Assembly: GCA_964551015.1 (NCBI GenBank)
Contig: CAZKBP010000026.1
Span: 1 to 64,000 of the forward strand
DNA length: 64,000 nt
From: CAZKBP01 sp964551015
GTDB lineage: Bacteria > Bacteroidota > Bacteroidia > Cytophagales > Microscillaceae
Direction of reading: 5' to 3'
The translations under genes and the position numbers were made by a program. How positions within the stretch are numbered: position 1 is the stretch's first letter; each line of letters starts with the position of its first letter. Below, in pieces: positions 16,292 to 27,400 of the stretch. The notes under the pieces are model-generated. The model did not search any database. It saw only the letters and a program-made list of their open reading frames with translations, and had not been told where the DNA came from.

Positions 16292-17551
16292 ATGCATATT
16301 CCTTTTTTTAGACTATCAACTTGGCGTTTTTTTCTAAGTTTAGCTTGTATTCAAGCATTTTCCTGGCTTTGTCTCACCTGTCGCTCCAAAGTACCTGTGC
16401 TTTCGGCCAAAAACGACACTCTAAGGTACGAAAGGCTGAAGAGAATCTTCCCAGATGAAAGCACAAATTTAAGTCTTGGTGCTTTCCAAATTCAGGAATA
16501 TTTTCCCGAAATGCAAAACAAACGGGTTGGCCTCGTGGTCAACCATACCTCCCTCCTAGGCGATGTGCATCTGGTAGATACGCTTATCAATTTAGGGGTT
16601 CGAGTCAGGAAAGTATTTGCCCCTGAGCATGGTTTCCGAGGACAAGCTGATGCGGGTGAAAAAGTCCAAAATAGTATTGATCTCCAAACAGGCGTTCCTA
16701 TCATTTCTTTGTATGGAAAAAAGAAAAAGCCCTCTACCAAAGACTTGGACAGCCTCGATGTTCTGATTTTTGATATTCAGGATGTAGGTACACGCTTTTA
16801 TACCTATATCAGCACTATGCATTACGTGATGGAGGCATGCGCAGAAAACAACAAAAAGCTGGTAATCTTAGATCGTCCCAACCCCAATGGTGCTTATGTA
16901 GATGGCCCCGTGCGTAAGCCGCAATATCAGTCTTTCGTGGGAATGCATCCTATTCCTATCGTGCACGGATTGACCGTGGGTGAGTTGGCATTGATGATCA
17001 ACGGTGAAGGCTGGCTCAAAGGAGGTAGAAAATGTGATTTGAAAGTAATTAAAAATCGGGATTATCGCCATAATCTCTTTTATTCTCTCCCCATCAAGCC
17101 TTCTCCTAATCTACCCAATGATCTTTCCATCCAGTTATATCCCTCTCTCTGCCTCTTTGAAGGCACCCAAATTAGTGTGGCGCGTGGCACAGAATTTCCA
17201 TTTCAGGCGATCGGGGCACCCCAAAAGAATTTAGGTAATTTCGTTTTCCGCCCACGGAGCATCGTGGGTATGTCCAAGAATCCTAAATATCAAGATCGCC
17301 TTTGCTATGGCATCGATTTTCGGGATCAAGATTTTCAGGGTGGTTTCACGCTCAAGTATTTGATTGATTTTTATAAGAAATATCAAGATAAGAAAAATTT
17401 CTTCACGGGCTACTTTGATACCTTAGCAGGTACAGATCAACTTCGCAAACAAATCCAAGCTGGTATGAGTGAGCAACAGATTCGCAAGACTTGGGAAGCA
17501 GATCTGGTGAAGTATATGAAAATGCGAGAGAAATATCTGTTGTACCAGTAG
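16292..17551 (+). CDS. namZ: Exported DUF1343 protein, NamZ-type exo-beta-N-acetylmuramidase
   Basis: A 419-residue exported protein of the DUF1343 family. A characterised member, NamZ of Bacteroidota, removes non-reducing-end N-acetylmuramic acid from peptidoglycan fragments, so this gene probably serves cell-wall recycling. Conserved stretches: NHTSLLGDVHLVDTL, VFAPEHGFRG, IFDIQDVGTRFYTYIS, ILDRPNPNG, VHGLTVGELALM and YPSLCLFEGT. The N-terminal hydrophobic segment ends CLTCRSK; this could be a lipobox with an unusual residue before the Cys, or a plain signal peptide. It stands alone and converges with the barrel protein gene. Enzyme activity is inferred from family membership. Confidence 0.88.
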   Translation: MHIPFFRLSTWRFFLSLACIQAFSWLCLTCRSKVPVLSAKNDTLRYERLKRIFPDESTNLSLGAFQIQEYFPEMQNKRVGLVVNHTSLLGDVHLVDTLINLGVRVRKVFAPEHGFRGQADAGEKVQNSIDLQTGVPIISLYGKKKKPSTKDLDSLDVLIFDIQDVGTRFYTYISTMHYVMEACAENNKKLVILDRPNPNGAYVDGPVRKPQYQSFVGMHPIPIVHGLTVGELALMINGEGWLKGGRKCDLKVIKNRDYRHNLFYSLPIKPSPNLPNDLSIQLYPSLCLFEGTQISVARGTEFPFQAIGAPQKNLGNFVFRPRSIVGMSKNPKYQDRLCYGIDFRDQDFQGGFTLKYLIDFYKKYQDKKNFFTGYFDTLAGTDQLRKQIQAGMSEQQIRKTWEADLVKYMKMREKYLLYQ

Positions 17552-17645
17552 GGAGCTTTCAGCTTTCCTTTGGTCTATTTCAGTGAATGTTCCTCTCTGG
17601 TAGATCAAAGATAGGAATCTTAGCAAGAATCCTACCTATGATTGA

Positions 17646-18383
17646 TCATTGATTTGCTGGGTAATTCTGTTTTTCCTTCTCGGAAAAAATCTGCACAAAA
17701 ACACCTAAATGAAAGCTTAACACCACTGGTGCGGCTCTTCTATCGGGCACAAAGATCGAGTTGGCTTTCATGTTCAAGTCCAGGCTCCATCGCTCGTCGA
17801 AATGATAAGCGAAACCAGCTACCGCTGAGATACCTCCATTGACATCACTGGCTGCGAGGTCAATCGTTCCGAAGTTGGCTGGTAAGGACGGAGTACCTGT
17901 TTGCTCGAAAATAGCGTCCACCAAATCGTCTAAATCAATCGTGATATTTTCAGTGTGAGTAGCATAAAGGCTCAAATCCATTCCCACGTAGGGCTTAGCT
18001 TTGCCTGTCAAAATATAATATTCAAAACCCACATTAATCGGGAAAAAGTCCACATTGGGTATCTCCAGCAAGGTATCAGCATTGATGGCATTGAGCAAAT
18101 TCAAGGAGCTTTGGCTAATCCCAAAAGCTTCTCCCAATTCATTGATATCATCTCCCGCGCGACCAAAGGCAAAGTAACTGACATTGGCTGTCAAGGCGAA
18201 ACGTTCTGATAACCAGAACTTTCCTCCGACGCTTGCTCCGTAGCCATTTTTACTAATTGTACCAAAATCTCCCAGAGGAATCGCCAGAGATGGCCCTGTC
18301 CCTACCCGCAACTGCCCGTAACTTGGTGAGGCAAAAGCAAAAAAGATCAGGAATATCCAAAAAGTTAGCTGAATTTTTTTCAT
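17646..18383 (-). CDS. Outer-membrane beta-barrel protein
   Basis: A 245-residue protein with a Sec signal peptide (1-23, SPSYGQ) followed by alternating hydrophobic/polar strands with aromatic girdles, as in small OMP_b-brl porin-like barrels of Bacteroidota (GTGPSLAIPLGDF, YGASVGGKFWLSERFALTANVSYFAF). It reads like an eight-stranded barrel with one longer loop near residues 135-165 (Asp-rich DLDDLVDAIFEQ). A specific function cannot be assigned. It converges with NamZ and diverges from the OmpA/TSP3 gene 216 bases away, so the two outer-membrane genes share a promoter region. Confidence 0.8.
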   Translation of the reverse strand: MKKIQLTFWIFLIFFAFASPSYGQLRVGTGPSLAIPLGDFGTISKNGYGASVGGKFWLSERFALTANVSYFAFGRAGDDINELGEAFGISQSSLNLLNAINADTLLEIPNVDFFPINVGFEYYILTGKAKPYVGMDLSLYATHTENITIDLDDLVDAIFEQTGTPSLPANFGTIDLAASDVNGGISAVAGFAYHFDERWSLDLNMKANSIFVPDRRAAPVVLSFHLGVFVQIFSEKEKQNYPANQ

Positions 18384-18599
18384 AAGTTTGTTTTATAAAT
18401 GAGTTTATCAACCGTTCACTTCTACAAGAAACGTACAATCCAAGCGCTTTCCTGTACGAAAGGGAAGAACTTTTCGTTGTGTGCTCGGATACGAGAGAGA
18501 TTAGCTTTTCTACACACGATTTGAATGCTAAAAAGGCACGATTTTGAATAATATATTTTTACCATAGATTTATTTTCGCGAAAAATGCAGACCAATTTT

Positions 18600-19946
18600 A
18601 TGAAAAAGAGCATTTCCCTGAGCGCAATTCTTTATTCTTGTCTGGTGTTCTTGGCTTGCTCAAGTCCACTCTTGACTCAGGCTCAGACGGCCGCTGGCGA
18701 CCGAGATGGAGATGGTATCCCAGATATTGGAGGTCAAGACAAATGCCCCACCACCTTATCCAAAATCAAAGGACGGAAAGCCACGACTGTGGATGAAATT
18801 AGCGGTCAAGAAATTACCATCCGTCTTCCCCAAAATCTAGAAGATTATGTGTTTCAAGACAAAATCCCGCTGGATGCCAAGCTCAAAGAATTACTCAACA
18901 CGCAAGCAGAATACAAAAGGGAAAAAAGAAGAGTCGATGAAAAATACGGTAAGTACGCCGACATGAAGGGTAAAGACCGCAAGGAAAAATCTGAAGGGCT
19001 GGACTCAGTGATTATTGATTATCAGGAGCAGATCGATTCTATGCGTTTGGCCATTCGCAACCTTGATCCAGATTCTTATGTAGAATTTGTGGGAAATATT
19101 ATCGACCAAAATGAAAATGTACTCAAAGAAAATGTCAAAGTCAAAATCCGTATTCGGGTGGATGCCTTTGGCTGCCTAAAAGACGACGACCAAGATGGTT
19201 CCCCCAATATGGTTGACCTTTGTCCCGACGAAAAAGGCTCCATGGAGTCTAGTGGCTGCCCCGACCGAGATGAGGATACCGTTCCTGATCGAGAAGACGA
19301 TTGCCCAGACACTCCAGGAGCCGTGGAGCTTAAAGGCTGCCCTGACCGAGACAAAGACGGCGTAGGCGATCCCCAAGATGATTGTCCAGATACCCCGGGG
19401 GTAGTCGAGCTCAAGGGCTGTCCTGACCAAGATCAAGATGGCATTCGAGATCAAGATGACCAATGTCCTGAAATTCCCGGCCCTAAGGAAACTCAAGGTT
19501 GCCCCGACCGTGACAAAGATACTGTAATTGATATGGAAGACGAATGCCCCGATGTGCCCGGAACGGTAGAAAACAAGGGCTGCCCCGAGATTTTGGAAAA
19601 AGCCAGCCGAGTGTTGTTTGAAACGGGAAAAGCCATTATCAAATCCGAATCTTATTCAATTTTGGACGAATTAGTAGCCTTACTGCAAGAGTATCCTCGC
19701 TCCTATATTTCTCTGGCTGGGCATACGGATAGCGAAGGTTCTGAATCTGATAATTTGATGCTATCTAAGAATCGCGCCCAAGCCGTAAAAAATTATCTCA
19801 TCGAGAAGGGGATTTCTGAAGATCGCATCACGAGCACAGGATACGGCGAGATGCGCCCCGTAGACAGCAACGAAACCGCCGAAGGTCGCGCTAAGAACCG
19901 CCGCGTGGAAATGAAGTTGAGTAATGAGAAAATCACGGAAGAATAG
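18600..19946 (+). CDS. OmpA-family protein with thrombospondin type 3 (calcium-binding) repeats
   Basis: About 448 residues. A signal sequence carries LACSS (possible lipobox) and TQAQ (possible signal peptidase I site). Next comes a first TSP3 unit (DRDGDGIPDIGG), then a Lys/Glu-rich region near 60-190. Five or so Asp-rich TSP3 repeats with paired cysteines follow (PDRDxDxVxDxxDDCPDTPGxVExKGC), and then a C-terminal OmpA domain (about 340-448) with LAGHTDSEG, LSKNRAQAVKNYL and NRRVEM, which binds diaminopimelate in peptidoglycan. It probably links the outer membrane to the wall through a rigid calcium-dependent stalk. The ATG at 18585 would add five residues; 18600 gives a cleaner signal peptide. 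Confidence 0.92.
   Translation: MKKSISLSAILYSCLVFLACSSPLLTQAQTAAGDRDGDGIPDIGGQDKCPTTLSKIKGRKATTVDEISGQEITIRLPQNLEDYVFQDKIPLDAKLKELLNTQAEYKREKRRVDEKYGKYADMKGKDRKEKSEGLDSVIIDYQEQIDSMRLAIRNLDPDSYVEFVGNIIDQNENVLKENVKVKIRIRVDAFGCLKDDDQDGSPNMVDLCPDEKGSMESSGCPDRDEDTVPDREDDCPDTPGAVELKGCPDRDKDGVGDPQDDCPDTPGVVELKGCPDQDQDGIRDQDDQCPEIPGPKETQGCPDRDKDTVIDMEDECPDVPGTVENKGCPEILEKASRVLFETGKAIIKSESYSILDELVALLQEYPRSYISLAGHTDSEGSESDNLMLSKNRAQAVKNYLIEKGISEDRITSTGYGEMRPVDSNETAEGRAKNRRVEMKLSNEKITEE
19180..19590 (+). repeat. Thrombospondin type 3 repeat array in the OmpA-like gene
   Basis: Tandem units of 25-26 codons encoding D-rich calcium-binding loops, each ending in a GCPD or DxCP cysteine pair. Two adjacent units share the phrase DDCPDTPG followed by VELKGCPD, indicating recent duplication. 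Confidence 0.85.
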
Positions 19947-19958
19947 GACTTGGGGCTA

Positions 19959-19982
19959 GGCTCGCGGTTATAACCTGAGGCC
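19959..19982. terminator. Imperfect inverted repeat between convergent genes
   Basis: A perfect GGTTATAACC palindrome (19966-19975) is flanked by GGCTC and GAGGCC, which pair with one bulge. It sits in the 40-base gap between the convergent OmpA and sensor genes and may end transcription from both sides. There is no good T run, so this is weak. Confidence 0.3.
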
Positions 19983-19986
19983 AAAT

Positions 19987-21189
19987 TTATCCAAAAACTT
20001 TCTCCAGTACGATTACATAACCAACCAAGGTTTGCTTTTGGTCAGCCTTGGCTTTGGTAAAGATATTCATCATGTCTCGCTTGAACACTCTTTCCTTATC
20101 TTCTACTTGGATACGCACTACTTCTTCGTGAGTATCTTTCTCGAGTACGGGATGCTCAACCTGAGAAATCATCAGCGGGTTGGTCACGTCTCTCACTACT
20201 TGATTTTGATCGCTGATTTGAGAAATATGTTGCCCTCTTAGCTTTTTCTCAGAAAGCCCAATGAGCTCTTCGGCTTGTTTGTTCACGTGCAGGAAGCGTT
20301 TTTCTTGGTCAAGTACAATGATGGCTTTTTTGAGAATCTGCAATACAGCTTCGGTACGTCGCTTCTCGAACCAGACTTGCGATAGGTTACTTTCTTCGTA
20401 GTGCTTGAGTTGAGAAGCCATGTGATTGAAAGAAGCCGCCAATTCTCCTACTTCGTCTTTGGCGTGGTAACGAAGCTCAAGCTTTTGGTCAAAGTTCTGG
20501 TGGATGATTTCTTGAATTTTTTCCTTCAATTCCACCAGAGGGTTCGCCAAATAACCGGGCAGAAAGAACACCATGGCCAAGGTAATGGTGAAAGAAATAA
20601 TCCCGAGGATGCTCAAGAGCAAGCTGACCTTCTCGCCCGTCTGCCGGATCGAGCGACTTTTATCTACGATGGCCTGCATATTGAGTTGATGCAGGCGACC
20701 AATCAGTTCTTTAAGTCGATTGTATAAGGGAATAAACGCTTGATTAGTCAGGGCAATATTCTCTTCGGCACTATTGTTAAGTGTGGTGGCATTGTAAGTA
20801 TCTCGGAACGAAGCTAGATATTTACGGTAATCCGTTTCTAATGAGTCCAGTAAATCTTCTTCAAAGGTTTCGGTCACGTTTTTTTCGGCTGCCATCAACT
20901 GTGCCTCGAAGGCCAATAGTGCTTGCTTGTAATCGGTGCTGGGGCGAAAAGCGCTGTTCTTGCCTTGATTACTGATAAAGATGCTTCTAATCTGGAATTC
21001 GTGGATGGTATTCAATTGTTCCTGCATGGCGGCAGCATAGCCTACCGACACGTAGTTGTCTTCCATAATGGTGCGAGACTTACTGGTGAAAGAGTCAATA
21101 GATTGATAGCCTAGCAAACTCAATAAGGCCAACATCAAGAGGAAAAAAATTAATACGAGTAAAATTTTCGATTTGAGGCTCAGGTTCAT
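19987..21189 (-). CDS. Membrane sensor: external helical domain-HAMP-PAS, kinase domain absent
   Basis: 400 residues. Transmembrane helix 1 (about 9-28), a helical external domain to about 185, transmembrane helix 2 (about 188-212), a HAMP domain (about 213-265; the segment DEVGELAASFNHMASQL is typical) and a PAS domain (about 280-400; IIVLDQEKRFLHVNKQAEELIG). The order is that of KinB-like histidine kinases, but the protein stops at GYVIVLEKVFG, where those proteins continue into the His-containing dimerisation domain. The convergent OmpA-like gene begins 40 bases later, so no kinase remnant exists. Either a deletion removed it or this is a stand-alone sensor working through a partner. Confidence 0.85.
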   Translation of the reverse strand: MNLSLKSKILLVLIFFLLMLALLSLLGYQSIDSFTSKSRTIMEDNYVSVGYAAAMQEQLNTIHEFQIRSIFISNQGKNSAFRPSTDYKQALLAFEAQLMAAEKNVTETFEEDLLDSLETDYRKYLASFRDTYNATTLNNSAEENIALTNQAFIPLYNRLKELIGRLHQLNMQAIVDKSRSIRQTGEKVSLLLSILGIISFTITLAMVFFLPGYLANPLVELKEKIQEIIHQNFDQKLELRYHAKDEVGELAASFNHMASQLKHYEESNLSQVWFEKRRTEAVLQILKKAIIVLDQEKRFLHVNKQAEELIGLSEKKLRGQHISQISDQNQVVRDVTNPLMISQVEHPVLEKDTHEEVVRIQVEDKERVFKRDMMNIFTKAKADQKQTLVGYVIVLEKVFG

Positions 21190-21441
21190 AAGCTTGTGTC
21201 TTTAGAGAGTAACTGTTTTCTTATGGTAATTTTTTTATCCTATTTTCTTAGTAAATATGCTTGTTTTTATGGCTAAAAACTTCTTTTAGCGTGATAAAAG
21301 GAATCTCAGGTATCAAATTTGCGCAAAAATTAGACAAGTATTGGGATGATACCAACAATCCTCTTATTTTTGTTTGGTCTGATTTCTCAGCCACATCAAA
21401 AGCTGATTTCGCCTACAATTACTATCTAATTTAGCAAAACC

Positions 21442-24400
21442 ATGTTTGGCCTTTTCTCCCTTAACGCCAGCCCAAAGAATAGCTATAAATTCGTTTGTTG
21501 GCTGTGGTTCATTCTTTTTCCTTCATTAGTTCAAGCACTTCCTAAGAAAATACCGAGCGACTCTCTTCCACCCACTTGGAAGGCAAGCCCTGTCTTGGCT
21601 CCATCCGTCATCACACTGAATCCTGCCGCCGCTGCTCGCAATGTGCCGCGCTCTGCTAGCATTAGCATCGAGTTTAGCGAAGCAATGAACGTCACTACGA
21701 TCAATGCACAGAATATCTACATCTACGGAAGTGCTACGGGAATCGTTCAAGGGGGTTTTAATAATCCTACGGGCAACACTTTCGTGTTTGTTCCCAATCA
21801 AGCCCTAAGGGCGGGTGAAGTCATTCGGGTTAGTATCAGCAATCGGGTAGAAAGTGCTATCGGAGAAGCACTCCCACAGACTTTCAATTATGAATTTCAC
21901 GTGGCATCTGCACAAGCCTTTCCTGTTTTCTCTGAGAATAATTTAGGAAGCAGTGCCAACCGCCCCAATCATATCTTTGCCTCCGATTTAGATCAGGACG
22001 GAGATACTGATTTTTACACTTCTTCTTTCCAAGACGGTCAGATTATTTGGTATGAAAATGATGGCTCGCAAAACTTCACTGAAAACCAAATCGCTGCGGG
22101 CGCAGGAGCAGGTACCGTCCGTACTGCCGACCTCAATGGCGACGGGAATCTGGACATTATTGCCACTTTCTTTTTAGAAGATCGCTTGGTCTGGTATGAA
22201 AACGATGGAAATCAAAACTTTGTAGAAAGGGCTATTCGGGAGGGCTTGGATCAAGTCTTTGTAGCTTATGCGGTAGATTTGGATGGAGATGGTCGAGAAG
22301 ATGTCCTCTCTGCTACGATCAACGGCACAGCGGAGCAAATCACTTGGCATAGAAACGAGGGCGGAGGTAATTTTACAGATATTGTAGTAGCAAGTGGCAT
22401 TCAATCTACTCAACAATTGGCTGCCGCAGACCTAGACGGCGATGGAGATTTAGACGTGGTAGCTGCAGCCGAAAGAGATAATGCTGTTTTCTGGTATGAA
22501 AATCAAAATCAGACCTCTTTTACCCAAAGATTGGTCACCAACAATGCCGTACGAGCTTACGGGGTGGAAACTCTGGACATGGATCAAGACGGTGATATGG
22601 ATATAGTTTCGGTTGCCTTAGAAAATAACATCTTGGCTTGGCACGAGAATGATGGTGGCGGTAATTTTACGGAACGCATCATCCGAGATAATTTACCTGA
22701 CCCCACTGCTCTTTCGGTCAATGATCTTGACGGTGATGGCGACGCTGATATCGTCATTGCTAGTGCTGATGCAAACCAAGTACTTTGGTTTGAAAATGAC
22801 GGCACTCAACTCTTCACCGAGAGGTTTATTCCTACTAATAATAATGCAACACGTTGGGTGCATATGGCGGACGTGGATAGCGACCAAGACTTGGACATAT
22901 TGACGACTTCTACTCAGGCTAATAAAGTGCTTTGGTTTGAAAACACTGGGAGTATTATCAACCGTGTTTCTCCTCTTCCCAATGCTTTTGATGTTTCTCC
23001 CTTATCAAATATAGAAATCACCTTCAGTGCGACCATCGATCCTAGCACTATCAATGGTAGCCTCCAAGTGAGGAGTGAGCAGCGAGGCTTGATTGCTGGC
23101 AATTTGACCTTATCCGGTGGTAATGTACTGGTTTTTGACCCAGACGAAAATTTTCGAGCCGGTGAAATTCTCCAAGTAACCCTCCGTACCAGCATTCGTA
23201 GCAATGAAGGCACCTCCCCCTCTGGCCCCTACAGCTACCAATTGCAAGTTGGGGCGAATGCTGGAGTTACTTCCTTTGTAGAGCAACCTCCTTTGCCTGC
23301 ACCCACGGATGGCCCTACCTTCGTGGGGGCGGCGGATTTGGACAAGGATGGAGATCTGGATTTATTAGCTGCCTCCAAAGATGGTAATCGGGTTTCTTGG
23401 TATGAAAATGATGGAAATGAGAACTTTCTCGAGAATGTCATCTCCGATACCATCTCTAGGCCACAAGAAGTCAGAGCCGTGGACCTAGATAATGATCTCG
23501 ATCTAGATGTGGTGGCTGTTTCGCCCGCTACCGACCGTTTAGTCTGGTTTGAGAATCAGGGAGGGCAAGTCTTCGGTATCGCACAAGATATAAGCAATCA
23601 AGCAACTGGTATTCGGCAGTTTGTCAGTATAGATTTGGATGGAGATGGCGATATGGATATTATAGCTCCTTCTGAGTTTGGCGATGCGATCTCTTGGTAC
23701 ATGAATGATGGCTTCCAGAATTTCACCGAAAATCTCATTAGTAATCAAACCATCAGACCTCAAAGTGTATATGCTGCTGATTTAGATGCAGACGGCGACT
23801 TAGATGTGGTCGCGGGAGGCCGAGATGGAGAGCGCATCGTCTGGTTTGAAAATGACGGGACTCAGAACTTTACAAATAGAATCATTAACCAAGATAATGG
23901 CTCTTTTGAAGCTATATCGGTTTATGCGGTGGATGTAGATGCAGACGGCGACTTGGATATTACCGTAGCTAGTCAGCCAGAATCTTCTTTCGATATGGGT
24001 AAAGTGGCTTGGTATGAAAATCAAGGTCAAGGTAATTTCGGCTCCGAGCAAATCATCAGCGACCAAACCGTCCGGGCACGCTATGTCTATGCCGCCGATA
24101 TAGATGGAGATGGCGATATGGACGTGCTTTCTGCCTCAGATTTTCAAAATAAGATTGCTTGGCACGAGAATCTCGGTGAACAGCAATTTGTTGACCGCGA
24201 AATTAGTACCAACGCGACCTTGGCACAAGCCGTTTATGCAGCCGATGTAGACACCGATGGAGATCTAGACCTGCTTTCTGCTTCTCGCAATGATGATAAA
24301 GTTACTTGGTATAAAAATGAATCCCTTTTTGGAATCGCACTTCTCAATCCAAATACCCACGCTTTTGACGTGGCAGTAGACAGTTCCTTAGAGATCACCT

Positions 24401-27400
24401 TTACAGGTGAAATCGATCCCAGCACCGTGAATGCAGACAATATTCAGGTAATGAGCCTGATTACTGGTACTGTAGACGGAAGCTACCAAGTGAATGCGAA
24501 TCAAGTTACCTTTACTCCCAATCAACCTTTTGAAGCCGGAGAAGTCATTCGGGTCAATATTCGTAATACCATCTCCAGCATGAATGGCTCAACGCTGTTA
24601 AGGTCTTTTAGTTATGAGTTTACCACGGCCGTTAGCCCCAACTTGGGTGCTTTTAATGAGATCACTCCCGTGACCGAAGATATCGAAGATCCTTTCGCGA
24701 TTCACGCCGCTGACCTAGACGAAGATGGCGATATAGATATATTCACAGCTTCCCCAGCTGACAATACCGTGGCTTGGTATGAAAATGATGGAAACCTAAA
24801 CTACACCAAGCGCATTGTCAGCGATCAAAGACAACAGCCCCGTAGTGTCTACGTCGCAGATATGGATGGTGACGGTGATTTGGACGTCCTCTCTGCCTCC
24901 CAAGCCGATAACTCCGTGGCTTGGCACGAAAACGATGGGAATCAAAACTTTACCGATCGGGAAATCTCTACCAATGCCCAAGGAGCTCTTTTTGTACTTG
25001 CCTACGATGTGGATGGTGATGGTGATTTGGACGTCCTTTCTGCCTCCCGTATAGACAATAAAATTGCTTGGTATGAAAATGATGGTGCCCAAAACTTTAC
25101 CGAGATCATCGTAGATAATACCGTTAGTCAAGCTCGGCAAGTCCATGCTACAGACATGGATTTAGACGGTGATATTGATCTACTTTCTGTTGGAGGCAGT
25201 AATAATACCATTGCTTGGTATGAAAATGATGGAAATCAAAATTTTACCCGCCGGGTTATTATCACCACGGCACTCTCTCCTATTTCTATCTACACCGGCG
25301 ACCTAGACGGCGATGGGGATGTAGATATCAGCACCTCCTCTCTGATTGATGGTAAAATCGCTTGGTTCGAGAATGATGGAAATCAGAATTTCAGTGAAAA
25401 CCAATTGAGTACCGATTTTGATAACGCCCAAGCGGCTTCTATGGTAGATATAGATGGCGATGGCGATATAGATATTTTAGCAGCTTCTTTTTCTCGCTTT
25501 CGAGTAGCTTGGTTCGAAAATGATGGAAATCAAAATTTCAAGGAGCAGTTGATTAGCGACAATACCCTCAACGTAGAAATCGTCCACTTTATGGATATAG
25601 ACCGAGATGGGGACATAGATGTGCTCGCTGGAGCCGCCGGAGGAGACGATAAAATTGCTATCTTTCTGAATACCTTAGAACCTCCTGCCCTCAGCGCGTG
25701 TACAATCTCCAAGAACGAAATTCAACTCGCTTGGGATGATCAAAATGATAGTACTCGCAACTATGTACTGGAACGCTCCGAGGGAGATAATAGCAATTTT
25801 ATGCTACTGACTGAGGTAGAGGCTACCCAGCGTACCTTCCTTGATCAAACCGTGCTTCCAAATACCACCTACTTTTATCGTGTACAGGCCATCAATAATA
25901 ATGAACAATCCCGATTTTCTAATGAGAAAATGGCCGGGACTTATCTACCCCCTGGCTCTGGGCAAGCACTCCTTTTTGATGGTAATAACGATCATCTTAA
26001 TCTAACCCCTTACTTGGAAGAATTGACAAATTTCAGTGAAGGGACTTTCACGGGATGGTTCAATACCAGCAGTACCAATACTCAAGCTTTATTGACTATT
26101 ACGACAGAGAGTGCATCTATTGTAGATCGCCTGGAAATCATTTTAAACAATAGCAATGGTTTTATCACCGACGAGAGCTTTGCTGTTTCTCTATCTAGAG
26201 ATGGGGTAAACCTACTCAACATGTTCGTTCTCAATGGAGATGGTGCTTACGCGGATGGAGAATGGCATCACTTTGCCGTAGTCATGGGTGGTAATGGTAA
26301 TAATGGCATCCTCATAGACGGCGTGCCACAGAGTATTTTTTTCCAAACTGGAAATAATGAAACCCCTGGCTTCACAGATTTGCCAGCGGCTACCCAGTTT
26401 CGTATTGCCAATCGTCGTTTCACTTCTGACGATGCACATTTTCAGGGTCAAATGGACGAATTAGCCCTTTGGAACAAGCAGCTCACGGCTGACGAAGTGA
26501 GGAATATCATGTGTAGTAAGCTAGCTTGTGATGAAAACGGTCTGGTTGCTTATTGGCGTTTTGATGAGGGGCAAGGAGATATTTCCCAAAGTCAAGTGGG
26601 CATTTTTGATGCTTTTCTAAGTAATTTTGACTTTACAACCTCATCTGGATGGCTTACTTCTGGTGCTCCGATCGGCGATGTGAGTATATTTGATTACAAT
26701 ACCCCCCTCTCGTTAACACTAGATGATCCCGCTAATTCTGAAAGTGTAACCATAGATCAAGTACAGGGCAATCCAGCCGGTATACATTTGTACCGAGTAA
26801 ACGAGGCACCCAACGTGAAAGAATTTTCTAACGAGTCGGTTTTGCTCGATACACTCCGTTATTGGGGTACTTTTGTGTCTGGCGGTAACACCCCGAATTA
26901 CCGCCTTAGCTACAGCTACGGAGGGAGCAGTTTGGATGGCGATATTAAAGAACCTGCTACCAGCTTAATCAGCCGCTCTGGCAACGCCAGCTTAGATTGG
27001 CTCAATGAAAATGCTACCCTAAACATCAATACTAATACACTAATTGCTGATAACCTCACCCCTGACCAAAATACCACGGAATACATCATTGGTTTTGCGG
27101 CTCCCTTTTTGATTAATACACTGCCCAGCCCGAATGAAAGTCAAGCCGATACATTAGGTGATTTGAGCTTTAACTTTTCTCAAAATATGACCGCCCTCAC
27201 GGCCAGCGATCAAGTAATTCGTATACACGGTGGCTTTACGGGGATGTTGAGCACACAAAACAACTTTAATGGAGCTAATACCCCCAATCTGGGTTTTAAT
27301 CCTCCTCTGGATTTACAGCCTGGTGAGCTGGTCACGGTCATGATGAACCAACAGGCCAGCAGTGAAGATGGTGTGAATATCATCAGCCCTAAGGTGTATA

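Noticed and set aside
17612..17634. TAGGAATCTT/AAGAATCCTA inverted repeat between NamZ and barrel genes
   Set aside because: Tight stem with one internal mismatch but no T run on either strand; not enough to call a terminator.
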